DNA of 64,000 nt from Kitagawia praeruptora. Lineage: Eukaryota > Streptophyta > Magnoliopsida > Apiales > Apiaceae. The notes beneath the pieces are model-generated. The model did no database searches. It saw nothing but the letters and a program-made list of their open reading frames with translations, and had not been told where the DNA came from. This document shows positions 41,149 through 50,944 of the stretch, one piece after another. Position numbers and translations under genes: made by a program. Positions within the stretch are counted from its first letter, which is position 1, and the number at the start of each line of letters is the position of its first letter. The DNA is taken from positions 94,198,001 to 94,262,000 of the forward strand of contig CM075345.1 of NCBI GenBank assembly GCA_037693485.1, given 5' to 3'.

Positions 41149-42945
41149 CTATAATTTCATGTCATGCACATAATTTATTGAAATTTCATGATTACTTAAT
41201 CCCTCATCTTTAGGGACTAGAATCTCTTCAGGAGATAATACCACTTCAGGGGTATTTGCTACTTCTGGAGCATGTGCCACTTCAAGGGCATTTTTCTTTG
41301 TTTTTCGTTTTCGTGGTGCAACATCTTTTGCACCGACCGGTCTACCACGCCTCAAGCGCAGATTTGATTCCGTAACCAACTCTTTTGATTTTTGAATTTG
41401 TACATCTATTCTAGCTGGAGTATTTACTGCAGGTATATGAGATTTTATAATTTTTCTAGAATCGTTAAATGCGTCAGGCATTTGGTTTGCGATATTTTGC
41501 ATATGAATAATTCTTTTAACTTCAATTTCACATTGACCGGTACGTGGATCTAGAAAATGTAATCCCGATGCATTCCATGTAATGTCAGGATTAGCTTTAT
41601 TTGAATATTTATCTCCCCCTAAAGGAAGAAACACTGATTCGTCAAAATGACAATCTGCATATCTCGCGGTAAATAAATCTCCAGTTAGTGGTTCAAGATA
41701 TCTAATTATAGATGTCGAATCAAAACCAACGTAGATACCTATTCTTCTTTGAGCTCCCATCTTCGATCTCTGTGGTGGAGTAATCGGCACATATACAGCA
41801 CTTCCAAAATTTTTGAAGTGAGAGATATTGGGAATTTGACCAAGTACCAATTGTAGTGGAGATTGTTTGTTATAGGCAGTTGGTCTAATCCTAATAATAT
41901 TGGCAGCATGAAGTATTGCATGACCCCAAATGGATGTAGGTAATTTTGCTTTCAATAATAGTGGTCTTGCAATAAGTTTAAGTCTTTTGATAAAGGACTC
42001 GGCTAATCCATTTTGTGTATGTACATGAGGAACTGGGTGTTCAACTGAGATCCCTACAGACATGCAATAGTCAACAAAAGTTGCAGATGTGAACTCACCG
42101 GCATTATCTAAACGAATTGACTTAATGCAATGATCTGGGAATTGAGCTCGTAGTTTGATTATCTGGGCAAGTAATTTTGCAAAAACATCATTACGAGTTG
42201 AGAGAAGACAAACATGAGACCATATAGTTGAGGCATCAATTAATACCATGAAGTACCTAAATGGACCAGAAGATGGGTGGATAGGCCCACATATGTCCCC
42301 TTGGATCCTTTCAAGAAAATTTGGACTCTCAAGCTGAACTTTAGTAGGAGATGGTCGAGTAATCAGTTTTCCTAAAGAGCATGTTGAGCAAGGAAGGTCA
42401 TTGTTTGAAAGAAATTTAAGATCTCTTAGAGGATGTCCAGTAGAATTCTCTATAATGCGACGCATCATAGAGACACCAGGGTGACCTAATCTTTCATGCC
42501 AAAGTGTAAATGATTTTGGGTCAACTAGTTTCGAAGCAATGACATTGTGTGACTCAATGGCTCTAATTTTCATCATATATAATCCTGAAGAAAGTGAGAG
42601 CAACTTTTCTAAGATTTTCTTTTTGCTAGAATTAGCTGAAGTGATAAGAAGATATTCTTTACCAGCCTCGGAAGTGGTTTCGATGTGAAAACTGTTGAGT
42701 CGGATATCCTTAAAACTTAGCAAATTTCTAGTAGATTTGTTGGAATATAAAGCATTTGGAATATGTATATGTGTACCATTAGGCAAGATGAAACTAGCTT
42801 TCCCAAAACCTTCAATTATATAGGATATACCAGATATAGTACCCACTGGCGCTTCAGTTTCAGTTAGATGGGTAAAATATGTTTTTCTTTGTAGAATTGT
42901 ATGAGTTGTGCCACAATCAGCTATGCATATATCTTCAGAATCCAT
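41149..42945 (-). CDS. pol: copia pol, N-terminal part: protease and integrase
   Basis: It starts with a copia protease remnant (ICIADCGTTHTILQRK, with DCG in place of the usual DSG), then the GAG-pre-integrase zinc finger (LWHERLGHPGVS...CSTCSLGK). The integrase core contains catalytic D (IQGDICGPI), D (IRLDNAGEFTS) and E (QNGLAESFI), followed by the C-terminal GYDS-like IGIYVGFDSTSIIRYLEP. Integrase inserts the cDNA into the chromosome. The frame ends at TAG 41149 and the same frame continues as reverse transcriptase. Gag (stop at 43086) is in another frame. Confidence 0.92.
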   Translation of the reverse strand: MDSEDICIADCGTTHTILQRKTYFTHLTETEAPVGTISGISYIIEGFGKASFILPNGTHIHIPNALYSNKSTRNLLSFKDIRLNSFHIETTSEAGKEYLLITSANSSKKKILEKLLSLSSGLYMMKIRAIESHNVIASKLVDPKSFTLWHERLGHPGVSMMRRIIENSTGHPLRDLKFLSNNDLPCSTCSLGKLITRPSPTKVQLESPNFLERIQGDICGPIHPSSGPFRYFMVLIDASTIWSHVCLLSTRNDVFAKLLAQIIKLRAQFPDHCIKSIRLDNAGEFTSATFVDYCMSVGISVEHPVPHVHTQNGLAESFIKRLKLIARPLLLKAKLPTSIWGHAILHAANIIRIRPTAYNKQSPLQLVLGQIPNISHFKNFGSAVYVPITPPQRSKMGAQRRIGIYVGFDSTSIIRYLEPLTGDLFTARYADCHFDESVFLPLGGDKYSNKANPDITWNASGLHFLDPRTGQCEIEVKRIIHMQNIANQMPDAFNDSRKIIKSHIPAVNTPARIDVQIQKSKELVTESNLRLRRGRPVGAKDVAPRKRKTKKNALEVAHAPEVANTPEVVLSPEEILVPKDEGLSNHEISINYVHDMKL

Positions 42946-43085
42946 TCTGTACGTGCATAATTAAAAGGAAACATAATTTATTCGATAGAAACATAAGATA
43001 AAAGTTCAAACAATACAATGCACACCAAATATATTACATAGTTTTAAACAAGACAATATACACCAATGCATAGTATTCTATGAAA

Positions 43086-44090
43086 CTAATCTTCAGCTTC
43101 CCACATAGGAGTTTCATATTCAATTGGATCATTAGTACTTATCCCAGAAGATGTGATTATTGGGGAATTATCTAGTTCATTGTTGGCGAAATTCGTTTCC
43201 ACCATTTTCCCTTTTGATTTTATGGATGCTTGATATAGTTTAACAAGATGTTCTGGGATATAACAGTTTCGTGACCAGTGTCCCTCCATTCCATATTTAA
43301 AACATGTATTATCAGTTTTCCCTCCTTGTGGTGCCTTTCCTTTGTTCTGTTTTTCAGCTTGCCACTTCTGGTGACTAGAGCCTTTATGAGGACGAAAATT
43401 TCCGCGACCTCGACCTCGTCCACGGTATCGTCCTTGGCCTCGTCCACCTCTATGCCCTCTTCCACGTACATTCTGCTGGAATGACATGTTATTTACTTCA
43501 GGTAAAGGGGTAGATCCCGTTGGACGAGATTGATGATTCTTAATCACCAATTCATGATTCTGCTCAGCAACAAGGAGAGTGGATAAAAGATCCCCGAACT
43601 TGGTGAATTTGCGCTCCCTATACATCTCTGCTAAGTTGATATTATTGGGATGAAAAGTTGATAAGGTTTTATCGATCTTTCTTTTTTCAGTAACTTTTTC
43701 ACCACACAAAATGAGCTTAGAACTTATTTTGAATAACGCAGAGCTATAATCCCGGACACTTTTGAAATCTTGAAGTCTAAGATTAGCCCAATCATTTTCA
43801 GCTGCAGGTAGATAAATTAGTTTCTGATGATCGAACCTATCTTTTAAATTTTCCCATAAAATGCAAGGATCCTCGACTTCTAGGTACTCAGATTTTAAAT
43901 CTTCATGCATGTGGTGTCGGAGAAAAATAATAGAGGTAAATTTTTCTTCAGCCGTGGTTGTATTTGTTGATTTTATCGTTTCGCTCAATTTCTTTGAACC
44001 TAGGTGCAATTTTACATCTTGTACCCATGATAAATAATTATCCCCGGATATATCCAATGCGACGAATGATAAGTTCGTAAGGTTTGCCAT
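43086..44090 (-). CDS. gag: copia gag
   Basis: The start chosen is the ATG at 44090 (MANLTNLSFVALDISGDNYL), because the LDxxGDNYxSW motif is the usual N-terminus of this group. The capsid region includes LKDRFDHQKLIYLPAAENDW and FLLSTLL-like leucines, then a Gly/Arg-rich nucleic-acid-binding stretch (RGRGHRGGRGQGRYRGRGRG) and a zinc knuckle CFKYGMEGHWSRNC. In that knuckle the second cysteine of C-x2-C is tyrosine, so metal binding is probably impaired. Gag forms the virus-like particle in the cytoplasm. Confidence 0.88.
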   Translation of the reverse strand: MANLTNLSFVALDISGDNYLSWVQDVKLHLGSKKLSETIKSTNTTTAEEKFTSIIFLRHHMHEDLKSEYLEVEDPCILWENLKDRFDHQKLIYLPAAENDWANLRLQDFKSVRDYSSALFKISSKLILCGEKVTEKRKIDKTLSTFHPNNINLAEMYRERKFTKFGDLLSTLLVAEQNHELVIKNHQSRPTGSTPLPEVNNMSFQQNVRGRGHRGGRGQGRYRGRGRGRGNFRPHKGSSHQKWQAEKQNKGKAPQGGKTDNTCFKYGMEGHWSRNCYIPEHLVKLYQASIKSKGKMVETNFANNELDNSPIITSSGISTNDPIEYETPMWEAED

Positions 44091-44543
44091 GCTAAATCTG
44101 AATTTCAACACATAAAATATTAAACCTAAATAATTGATGTCAATATTACATACAAATTCTAGTTTTAACAAATATGCATAATTAATCTGTATATCATTAT
44201 TATCACATAATCATTTTTCGGACGTCTCCGTATATATGTTATTTCTAGGTTATTTCTGATGTATAAAATTACAATTAATATGTCAATAAAAGATTCATTT
44301 TATAGCCGATGGATTCATAAGTATCAACTCAATTTAATATATGGTAGATTTACCGGCCCTATATATTAGACGGGTGAATCGTTCAGATATATTGGGCGGA
44401 TGTATATGCAATTATACCGACCATATATATTAGACGGATGAACCGTTCAGATATATTAGGCGGATGTATATGTATGTCAGTTTTATCTATTTTTTATATT
44501 TATTTTATTATCTCAGTTTTGGCAGAATCTCGTGCTGATAACG
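44091..44543 (-). other. copia 5' untranslated leader and primer-binding region
   Basis: Between the 5' LTR and gag. It starts on the minus strand with CGTTATCAGCACGAGATTCT, a primer-binding-like site. At 44355-44465 two copies of a unit with ATATATTAGACGGRTGAAYC, GTTCAGATATATT and GGCGGATGTATATG form a short tandem repeat. Confidence 0.7.
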
Positions 44544-44780
44544 TGTTATAAAATATTTGATATTATGATTTTATATGTCATGGCCAAGGGTTAGTAAAAT
44601 CAAGAGTGAAAGAGAGAGATAGAGAGAGAGTAATGGAGGTTACCTCTTTAACATTACTTGGTGCAAATTTTTGGTTTACAAAAGATGGGTATTTATAGCA
44701 AAAATGAAGCTAGTCATATTTGACATTAATAGCTAGCCCATTTGAACTTAAACGACAATAACATTATTAATTTTATAACA
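44544..44780 (-). repeat. copia 5' LTR (237 bp)
   Basis: On the minus strand it begins TGTTATAAAATTAATAATG, has a TATA box GCTATAAATACCC (near 44690-44702) and ends ATATTTTATAACA. The target duplication GAAAT follows on the plus strand at 44781. Confidence 0.93.
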
Positions 44781-44840
44781 GAAATCCAGTTTTGATTTTT
44801 GAGTCCCGGAAAAATCCACCTTTTTGTGTTCCTCCTTGAG

Positions 44841-45947
44841 TAGGGGTGAGCAAAATTTTCCAAACCCGCCCAAACCGCCCATTCCAAACCGCCCAAACCA
44901 GAATTTACGGTTTTGTAACGGTTCGGGTTGGTAACGGTTTCGATTTTTTAAAAACCGAAAAATAATGGGTGGGTTCGGGTTGCCTTGTCAACCCAACCAA
45001 TATAACCCGTTCCACCCGAATATATAATAACATATATTAATTAATTTTTATTATTATTTAAGAAATATAATTCAAATTAATAATTAACATATAATTATAT
45101 AAAAAGAAAAAAAAATGTGCTTACATGTTACAATATCACATATGTAAACTTATTACTTTCAGGCATGATCATATCTTGTAGGGTTGAATTGCTATTTGAT
45201 TAGTTTATAAACAGCCATCTACGAGCTAGTTGGGTGAAATTCTCAACTTTTAAAAGCATGTCCAGGGGTTGAAAACTTATTACTTATTGATTGGTTATTG
45301 AAAACTTATTACTTATTGGTTGGTATAAACTTGGAAAATTCTTGCGATATGCTGGAGTTTCTTTTATAGTAGCTTGGACAAGAGTTTAAGAATCTACCAT
45401 AAATTAAAACTAAGATGCTTGTACAGTTCAAGAATCTATTATAAGCATGTCTGTGTTGAAAGAATCTATCATAATCATGCATTATGGTTCTGAGTTCTAA
45501 TGTTTGTTTTATAATTTTTTGTTAATGTTTTAGGTCTATTTTAGGTGACAAGTTGAAGGTTTGTGCATTTTATATCCGATTTTTAATTTATTTTTAATTA
45601 TGTAAGATTTTGAATGGTGATGTATGATTATATTTTATGAGATTTTGTACGTTATTTTGCTAGTCCGTAAGACTTTGTAACTTAATTACCAGATTTTGAT
45701 GATATTTTGTGATGTCAGTCCATTGATGCATATGACAATTGTGTTTGATTAATTTTTTGCAAATTTAAATTTTTTTAAGTGGTTTAAAACCCAACCCGCC
45801 CAAACCAAACCGTTATAATTTGTACGGGTTTTTTTAGTACTAACGGTAACGGTTATGGTAACGGGTTGTTAAATTCCAAAACCATAAAATACGGGTTGGG
45901 TGGTTTAGTCCCTTCAACCCGACCAACCCGACCATTGCTCATCCCTA
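44841..45947. mobile_element. hAT-type non-autonomous element, 1,107 bp
   Basis: The ends TAGGGGTGAGCAA and TTGCTCATCCCTA are inverted. The 8-bp target duplication TCCTTGAG is perfect (44833-44840, 45948-45955). Sub-terminal regions are rich in AACCCGCCCAAACC and the reverse GGTTCGGGTTGG. The centre has GAATCTATCATAA-type repeats. No transposase. It sits about 115 bp upstream of the PPR start codon, so it may affect that promoter. Confidence 0.93.
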
Positions 45948-46061
45948 TCCTTGAGTACTTGCTGGTATGCCTGTATAATAGAGCAAGTACGGAGTAGTAC
46001 TTAGCAACATTTCTGACCGAGAGCTCCCAAAATAAATTTGAAACCTACAGTTGGTGCTGAA

Positions 46062-48005
46062 ATGATGATAAGAAAAAGCCTAGTTAAATCTCTAACCTCC
46101 ATAAACTCAGAACCTCTAATTCACCATATACACAATCACAAATCCATACTTTCACCAAAGCCCACATGTTCATCTCCAAAACCCAGGTGGCTATCATTCT
46201 CTAATTCACCCCCACCACCAGAATGGATACAACCCTTTACTGACCTCTCTGATCTCATCACACACCCCAATAATCTCCAACCCTCTCCCTGGTTTCACAA
46301 AATTCTCACTCTTTTAGACAATTCATCAAACATGGAGCTCAATCTTACTGCCTTTTGTCGAAAATATCTCATTAAACTGTCTCCTAGCTTTGTAGCTTTC
46401 GTGTTATGTTCCGAAAAGCTCAAAGGACAATGTGATACTGCTTTCAGATTCTTTTCTTGGGCTGGTAAGCAAAAGGGATTTTCTTTTAATCTTGAATGTT
46501 ATGTTTCTTTGATTGCTATTTTGTCGGGTTGTGGTGATTTGAGTAGGATTGGGATTGTGTTTAGTGAGTTGAAAGATAAGGGATTTTTGGTTAATGTTTC
46601 GTCTGCGAATTGTTTGATTAAGAGTTTTGGGAATGTGGGTATGGTGGAGCAGTTGTTGTGGGTGTGGAGGCAAATGAAAGAGAATGATATTCAACCTAGT
46701 TTGTATACGTATAATTTCTTGATGAATGGGTTGGTGAATTCGCTTTTTATTGAGTCGGCTGAACAGGTGTTTGAGGTTATGGAAAATGGTAAAATTGGAC
46801 CCGATGTTGTTACGTATAATACGTTGATTAAAGGGTATTGTAAGTCTGGGAAGACACCAAAAGCAATGCAGAAGTTAAGAGATATGGAGGATAGGAATGT
46901 GGAACCTGATAAGATTACTTACTTAACTTTGATGCAGGCTTGTTATTCGGAATGTGATTATGATTCTTGTTTGCGACTTTATATGGAAATGGAGGAGAAA
47001 CGGTTGGATATTCCGACCCATGCTTTTAGTTTAGTGATTGGAGGGCTTTGTAAGGATGGGAAAACTATGGAAGCGCTTTCTATTTTTGAAAGAATGATTA
47101 TGAAGGGTTACAAGGCTAACGTCGCAATATTTACGGCTTTGATTGATTCATATACAAAGATTGGGAATATGGAAGAGGCAACCAGGCTCTTTGAGAGGAT
47201 GAAACATGAAGGGCTTGATCCAGATGAGGTCACATTCGGGGTTATCATCAATGGTTTGTGTAAGAGTGGGAAGTTAGAAGAGGCGATGACATATTTTAGC
47301 TACTGCCGAGAAAATAATGTGGCAATTAATGCCATGTACTATTCAAGTATCATAGATGGTCTTGGAAAGGCTGGGAGAGTCGATGAAGCTCAGAAATTAT
47401 TTGAAGACATGGTTGATAAAGGATGTCCGCAGGATTCTTTTTGTTATAATGCACTTATTGATTCATTACTGAAGAGTGGGAAGGTGGATGAAGCGCTAGC
47501 TCTGTTTCAGAGAATGGAAGACGAAGATTGTGATCAAACTGTGTATACGTACACAATATTAATTGATGGATTGTTTAAAGCACATAGAAATGAAGAAGCG
47601 TTGAAGCATTGGGATATGATGATCGATAAGGGTATTACTCCCACTTCTGCTTCTTTTAGAGTCCTTTCAACTGGCCTTTGTCTTTCGGGCAAGGTAGTCC
47701 GAGCTTGTAAGATTTTAGATGAGCTCGCACCCATGGGTATTATTCCAGAGACAGCATTTGAAGATATGATCAATGTCCTGTGCAAAGCAGGTCGTATTGA
47801 GCAGGCTTGCAAGCTGGCTGATGGTATTATTGACAGGGGGCGTGAAATACCAGGCAGAGTTCGCACTATTATGATAAATGCCTTGAGAAAAGCAGGAAAT
47901 GCAGACTTGGCCATGAAGTTGATGCATAGTAAGATTGGGATTGGATATGATAGGATGGGTAGCATAAAAAAACGAGTGAAATTTCGGATGCTCATCAATA
48001 GTTAA
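46062..48005 (+). CDS. P-class pentatricopeptide repeat protein (At1g03560-like), organellar
   Basis: An intronless 647-residue protein. The start chosen is the ATG at 46062 (MMIRKSLVKSLTSIN), giving a Ser/Arg/Leu-rich, acid-poor N-terminus typical of a mitochondrial presequence. From about residue 145 to the end there are roughly 14 tandem 35-residue PPR motifs (for example VVTYNTLIKGYCKSGKTPKA and AMYYSSIIDGLGKAGRVDEA), nearly all of P type and without E or DYW domains. P-class PPR proteins bind organellar RNA and act in its processing, stability or translation. The C-terminus (ALRKAGNADLAMKLMHSKIG) agrees with the Arabidopsis At1g03560 group. The frame is fully intact. Mitochondrial location and target RNA are inference. 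Confidence 0.93.
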   Translation: MMIRKSLVKSLTSINSEPLIHHIHNHKSILSPKPTCSSPKPRWLSFSNSPPPPEWIQPFTDLSDLITHPNNLQPSPWFHKILTLLDNSSNMELNLTAFCRKYLIKLSPSFVAFVLCSEKLKGQCDTAFRFFSWAGKQKGFSFNLECYVSLIAILSGCGDLSRIGIVFSELKDKGFLVNVSSANCLIKSFGNVGMVEQLLWVWRQMKENDIQPSLYTYNFLMNGLVNSLFIESAEQVFEVMENGKIGPDVVTYNTLIKGYCKSGKTPKAMQKLRDMEDRNVEPDKITYLTLMQACYSECDYDSCLRLYMEMEEKRLDIPTHAFSLVIGGLCKDGKTMEALSIFERMIMKGYKANVAIFTALIDSYTKIGNMEEATRLFERMKHEGLDPDEVTFGVIINGLCKSGKLEEAMTYFSYCRENNVAINAMYYSSIIDGLGKAGRVDEAQKLFEDMVDKGCPQDSFCYNALIDSLLKSGKVDEALALFQRMEDEDCDQTVYTYTILIDGLFKAHRNEEALKHWDMMIDKGITPTSASFRVLSTGLCLSGKVVRACKILDELAPMGIIPETAFEDMINVLCKAGRIEQACKLADGIIDRGREIPGRVRTIMINALRKAGNADLAMKLMHSKIGIGYDRMGSIKKRVKFRMLINS

Positions 48006-49137
48006 TATTTTATGGAGGTTGGAAATATGTTGTTAAAATTTTTGATTGGAAGTGTATCTGTTGCAGCTCGCTTGTTATTTTAAGGATGTAAATATGCCCT
48101 TTGAGGTCTCACTGAAATGGCCAAGTGCTAAAATTAGTTCTGCAAGGCTTATATTCTGGGAAGGAGAAAACAGTTATATGCTTATTTCAGGAAAGAGGTT
48201 TTTATCAACAGTTTGAGGAGCTGTAGATGAAGTAACATGCATACCTTTCTGCTTGCCTTATGTGTTAAGAGGAATATTATCTTTCAAATTTTAAAGTTCT
48301 TGCCTGGTGACTTTGTTTATGTACATCTGTTCATAAGATTATATACCATGACTATCGATGACAGCGTTGATTGGCTTATGCTAGCATATTTTGGTCATTA
48401 TCTCTGAGTTAGAATTGCTGTAATGCTGGTGTTATTCAGACTACAGGCAGTATGTTGACTTGTGCAACAGCACAAGCAAGCACAAGAGGACTTGGGAGTT
48501 TTGATAAAATTAGGTCAACTATGGGCAAGTCTGCTGTTGAACACTTGGTGACTGATCTCAACGGGATGCTCGTTTTGACATTCTCTCTCGTATTGTGGGG
48601 ATAGTCGGGCACAAGTGTGTTAGAGAATGATAAGGCAGCCTCAAGGTTAGAATGTGCTCACTTGTAATTCAATAAGCTTGCAATATGTTTGTTAGTTTGT
48701 ATAACCATATTAATATAATAATATGTTCTCTCTTCATGCATTGCAGATTGTACGTAATGCTGTATGAATGGCCTGCTAGGATGCTCATTAGTAGGAAGGG
48801 CACCACCAAGGTTATTATCATTAGAGATCTCTATTGTGGTTGAGGTAATTTATGGGCATCGATGTATTGTCAAATAACCATTATATAGTTGGCAGTCATT
48901 CCGTTATAACAATAGGGAAGGTGAACATTCTATTAAACTGGGACAGGGAAATGTCATTTTGAGTTTATGCAAGCAGCTGCTTTTGTATGTTCGAAGAGAA
49001 CATCAATTGTAGTTAAACTTTTAAATTTTCTGAATAACTGTCTGTATTGGATAATATGAGAGGCTAGACTGGGAACTAGGGAGGGGATTGTAATTTCACA
49101 TAGGAAGCTGCAGAATAAAATTGTCATCATGAAGATA
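48006..49137. other. 3' flank of the PPR gene, no further gene recognised
   Basis: This contains the probable 3' UTR and single-copy-looking sequence up to the target site of the large copia element. Short open frames show no convincing family signature. Confidence 0.4.
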
Positions 49138-49142
49138 ATTAC

Positions 49143-50421
49143 TGAAACTCCTAGGTTTTGATGATAACAAACAGCAAGCCATTTGGCTTGTAGATATAAA
49201 AACAGCATGCTATTTCGTTTGTTCTAACTTGGTCTTGCAGGTTAAAACAGCATGCCATTTGTGTATGCTCTAACGTGTTTCTGCAGGGTAAAACAGCTTA
49301 CTGATTGTCTAATCAGTACACATCAAACAGCAAGCCATTTGTCGCAAACAGCATGCCAATTGTACAATCAGCAAGCTGATTGTGTCTGACGCTTTTGCAG
49401 TTCATTTCGGGAATTTAAGAGAACAGTCAAGAGGAGATGTTATATTGATTATATATAGATTATATGTAAAGATCCTCAGAATATATATTCCATACCTCCC
49501 ACGTAAGCTTTTGGAGACAAGTCAAAATTCCTTTTGAATAAATAAGGTTACTTTACCTTATTTTATTACACCACCTTACCTCCACTCAAATACATCACAT
49601 GGGACTCATCATAACATTATTCCCTGCACCTTTTTATCTCTATACACGCACCAGTGCTCAGCTTTGCAGAGAATTAAACATATCTCATTGCTCAAAAGAA
49701 ACTCTCCATTACTAACGGCTTGATTCCTTACCGTTGGAAATTATTCAAGCCTTAAACCTTCAGATCTTGTTCACCTATATAAGAACTGAATAACATCAGT
49801 TCTTGCTACTGAATACAACGTGCAGAAAACAAGAAATACTCACACAACTACTGAGCTTTCATTGCTAAACCTTTCTAAACCTTCAAACCTCATCATATAC
49901 GCATATTAATTATTCTGAGGATTTATAGGTTGAGTTGTATTCTTTCAAAACATTTGTATTGTTCAAAGTGTATTGTTTTGCTGTTGTACAAGATTGGCTT
50001 CAGGTTTTAGGGTGAGTCGAACTAGACTAGAGAAGTATACTTGGGAAGTAGTACTTAGAAAGTTAGTTGTTCACAGGTAAACAGCAAGCCATTTGTAATC
50101 AGCAAGGGTTAAGGGAGATATATTGTTGGATCTTGTAATCGGTTTATAGTTGATCAATAATATATTCTCTTACCAAGTTTGGTAAGGGACCAGGACGTAG
50201 ACCATAGGGGATTAGGGGTCGAACCTGGCTAAAAGATTGTGTGTCTCTTTTACTTACTGTTTATATTCCTTCTGCATTGCATTTCAGGTACAATCAGCGT
50301 GCTGTTTGTGAACTGTGTTATTACAAACAGCAAGCTGTTTTCAGTAAATTTCAAAACAGTTCATAAATTCACACTATTATCCAAAAACACCTATTCACCC
50401 CCCCTCTAGGTGTTGTTTTCA
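49143..50421 (+). repeat. 5' LTR of the SIRE-like element (1,279 bp)
   Basis: Contains at least ten copies of the CAGCAAGCC / CAGCATGCC / CAGCAAGCTG motif family, a probable TATA (CACCTATATAAGAACTG near 49775) and a terminal CACCCCCCCTCTAGGTGTTG typical of SIRE-type LTR ends. I found one substitution versus the 3' LTR (AGTACTTAGAA versus AGTACTTTGAA). Confidence 0.92.
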
Positions 50422-50944
50422 ATTACCGGAAGAAGAAATATCCTTTAGCATAAGGCAGTCCATCATCATCATCACCATCATCATCAAGTTACGTAATATC
50501 AATTTGATGCCAAAAACAACTGGGATCAACAGAAATACGTAATGCTAAGATTTATTTTCTAGCCTTGCTGAAAATTCTACAAGCTCAATCTACAGGAAGT
50601 CCTATATTGGTAAAGTTAAAAACAAATAAAGAAAATGGGAGAATTAAATAATTATTTTTTATATTTTCATGAATACGCCTCCCCGTGCTTTTCTTTTCGA
50701 TATAACCTCACTCTTTTTAAATGTAGTTTTGTTGGAGTTTTTTTTTTTTTTTTTTCTAGTCTTCCTTTCCCAAATCAGGCATTCACAAAATTAAAGTCAC
50801 CTCTTAATGATGATACACAAAACCATTCTCATTATAAGAGGATTCTTTCAGGTGGAGATCAAAACAAATTATACCTATTACACATTTACACTACATTATG
50901 TTGCTTAAGTTCTTCTGGAATGTCCAGTTTTCTCGTAGTATCCT
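50422..50944 (+). repeat. displaced copy of the host flank, inside the element
   Basis: ATTAC plus 518 bp is nearly identical to 59935-60453, which is the true host sequence to the right of the element. The differences are a T-run of 18 versus 14 and one substitution (CTCAATCTACAGG versus CTCAGTCTACAGG). It abuts the truncated gag at 50945. It separates the 5' LTR from the coding region, so transcripts would lack the primer-binding site. Confidence 0.92.

Larger units (their letters stand above)
39202..44780 (-). mobile_element. Ty1/copia LTR retrotransposon, complete but mutated
   Basis: Reading on the minus strand: 5' LTR (44780-44544), primer-binding-like TTATCAGCACGAG, gag, protease-integrase, reverse transcriptase-RNase H, purine tract CAAAGGGGAG, and a rearranged 3' LTR (39318-39202). 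The perfect target duplication GAAAT (39197-39201, 44781-44785) shows that it integrated as this unit. One in-frame stop splits pol and gag's zinc knuckle is damaged, so it is not autonomous now. Confidence 0.93.

Noticed and set aside
39448..44171. Host gene of unknown function on the minus strand
   Set aside because: Gag, integrase, reverse transcriptase, LTRs and GAAAT target duplications show it to be a retrotransposon.
47534..47998. Antisense ORF of 154 codons in the PPR gene
   Set aside because: The PPR frame is complete and repeat-structured; the antisense reading has no family signature.
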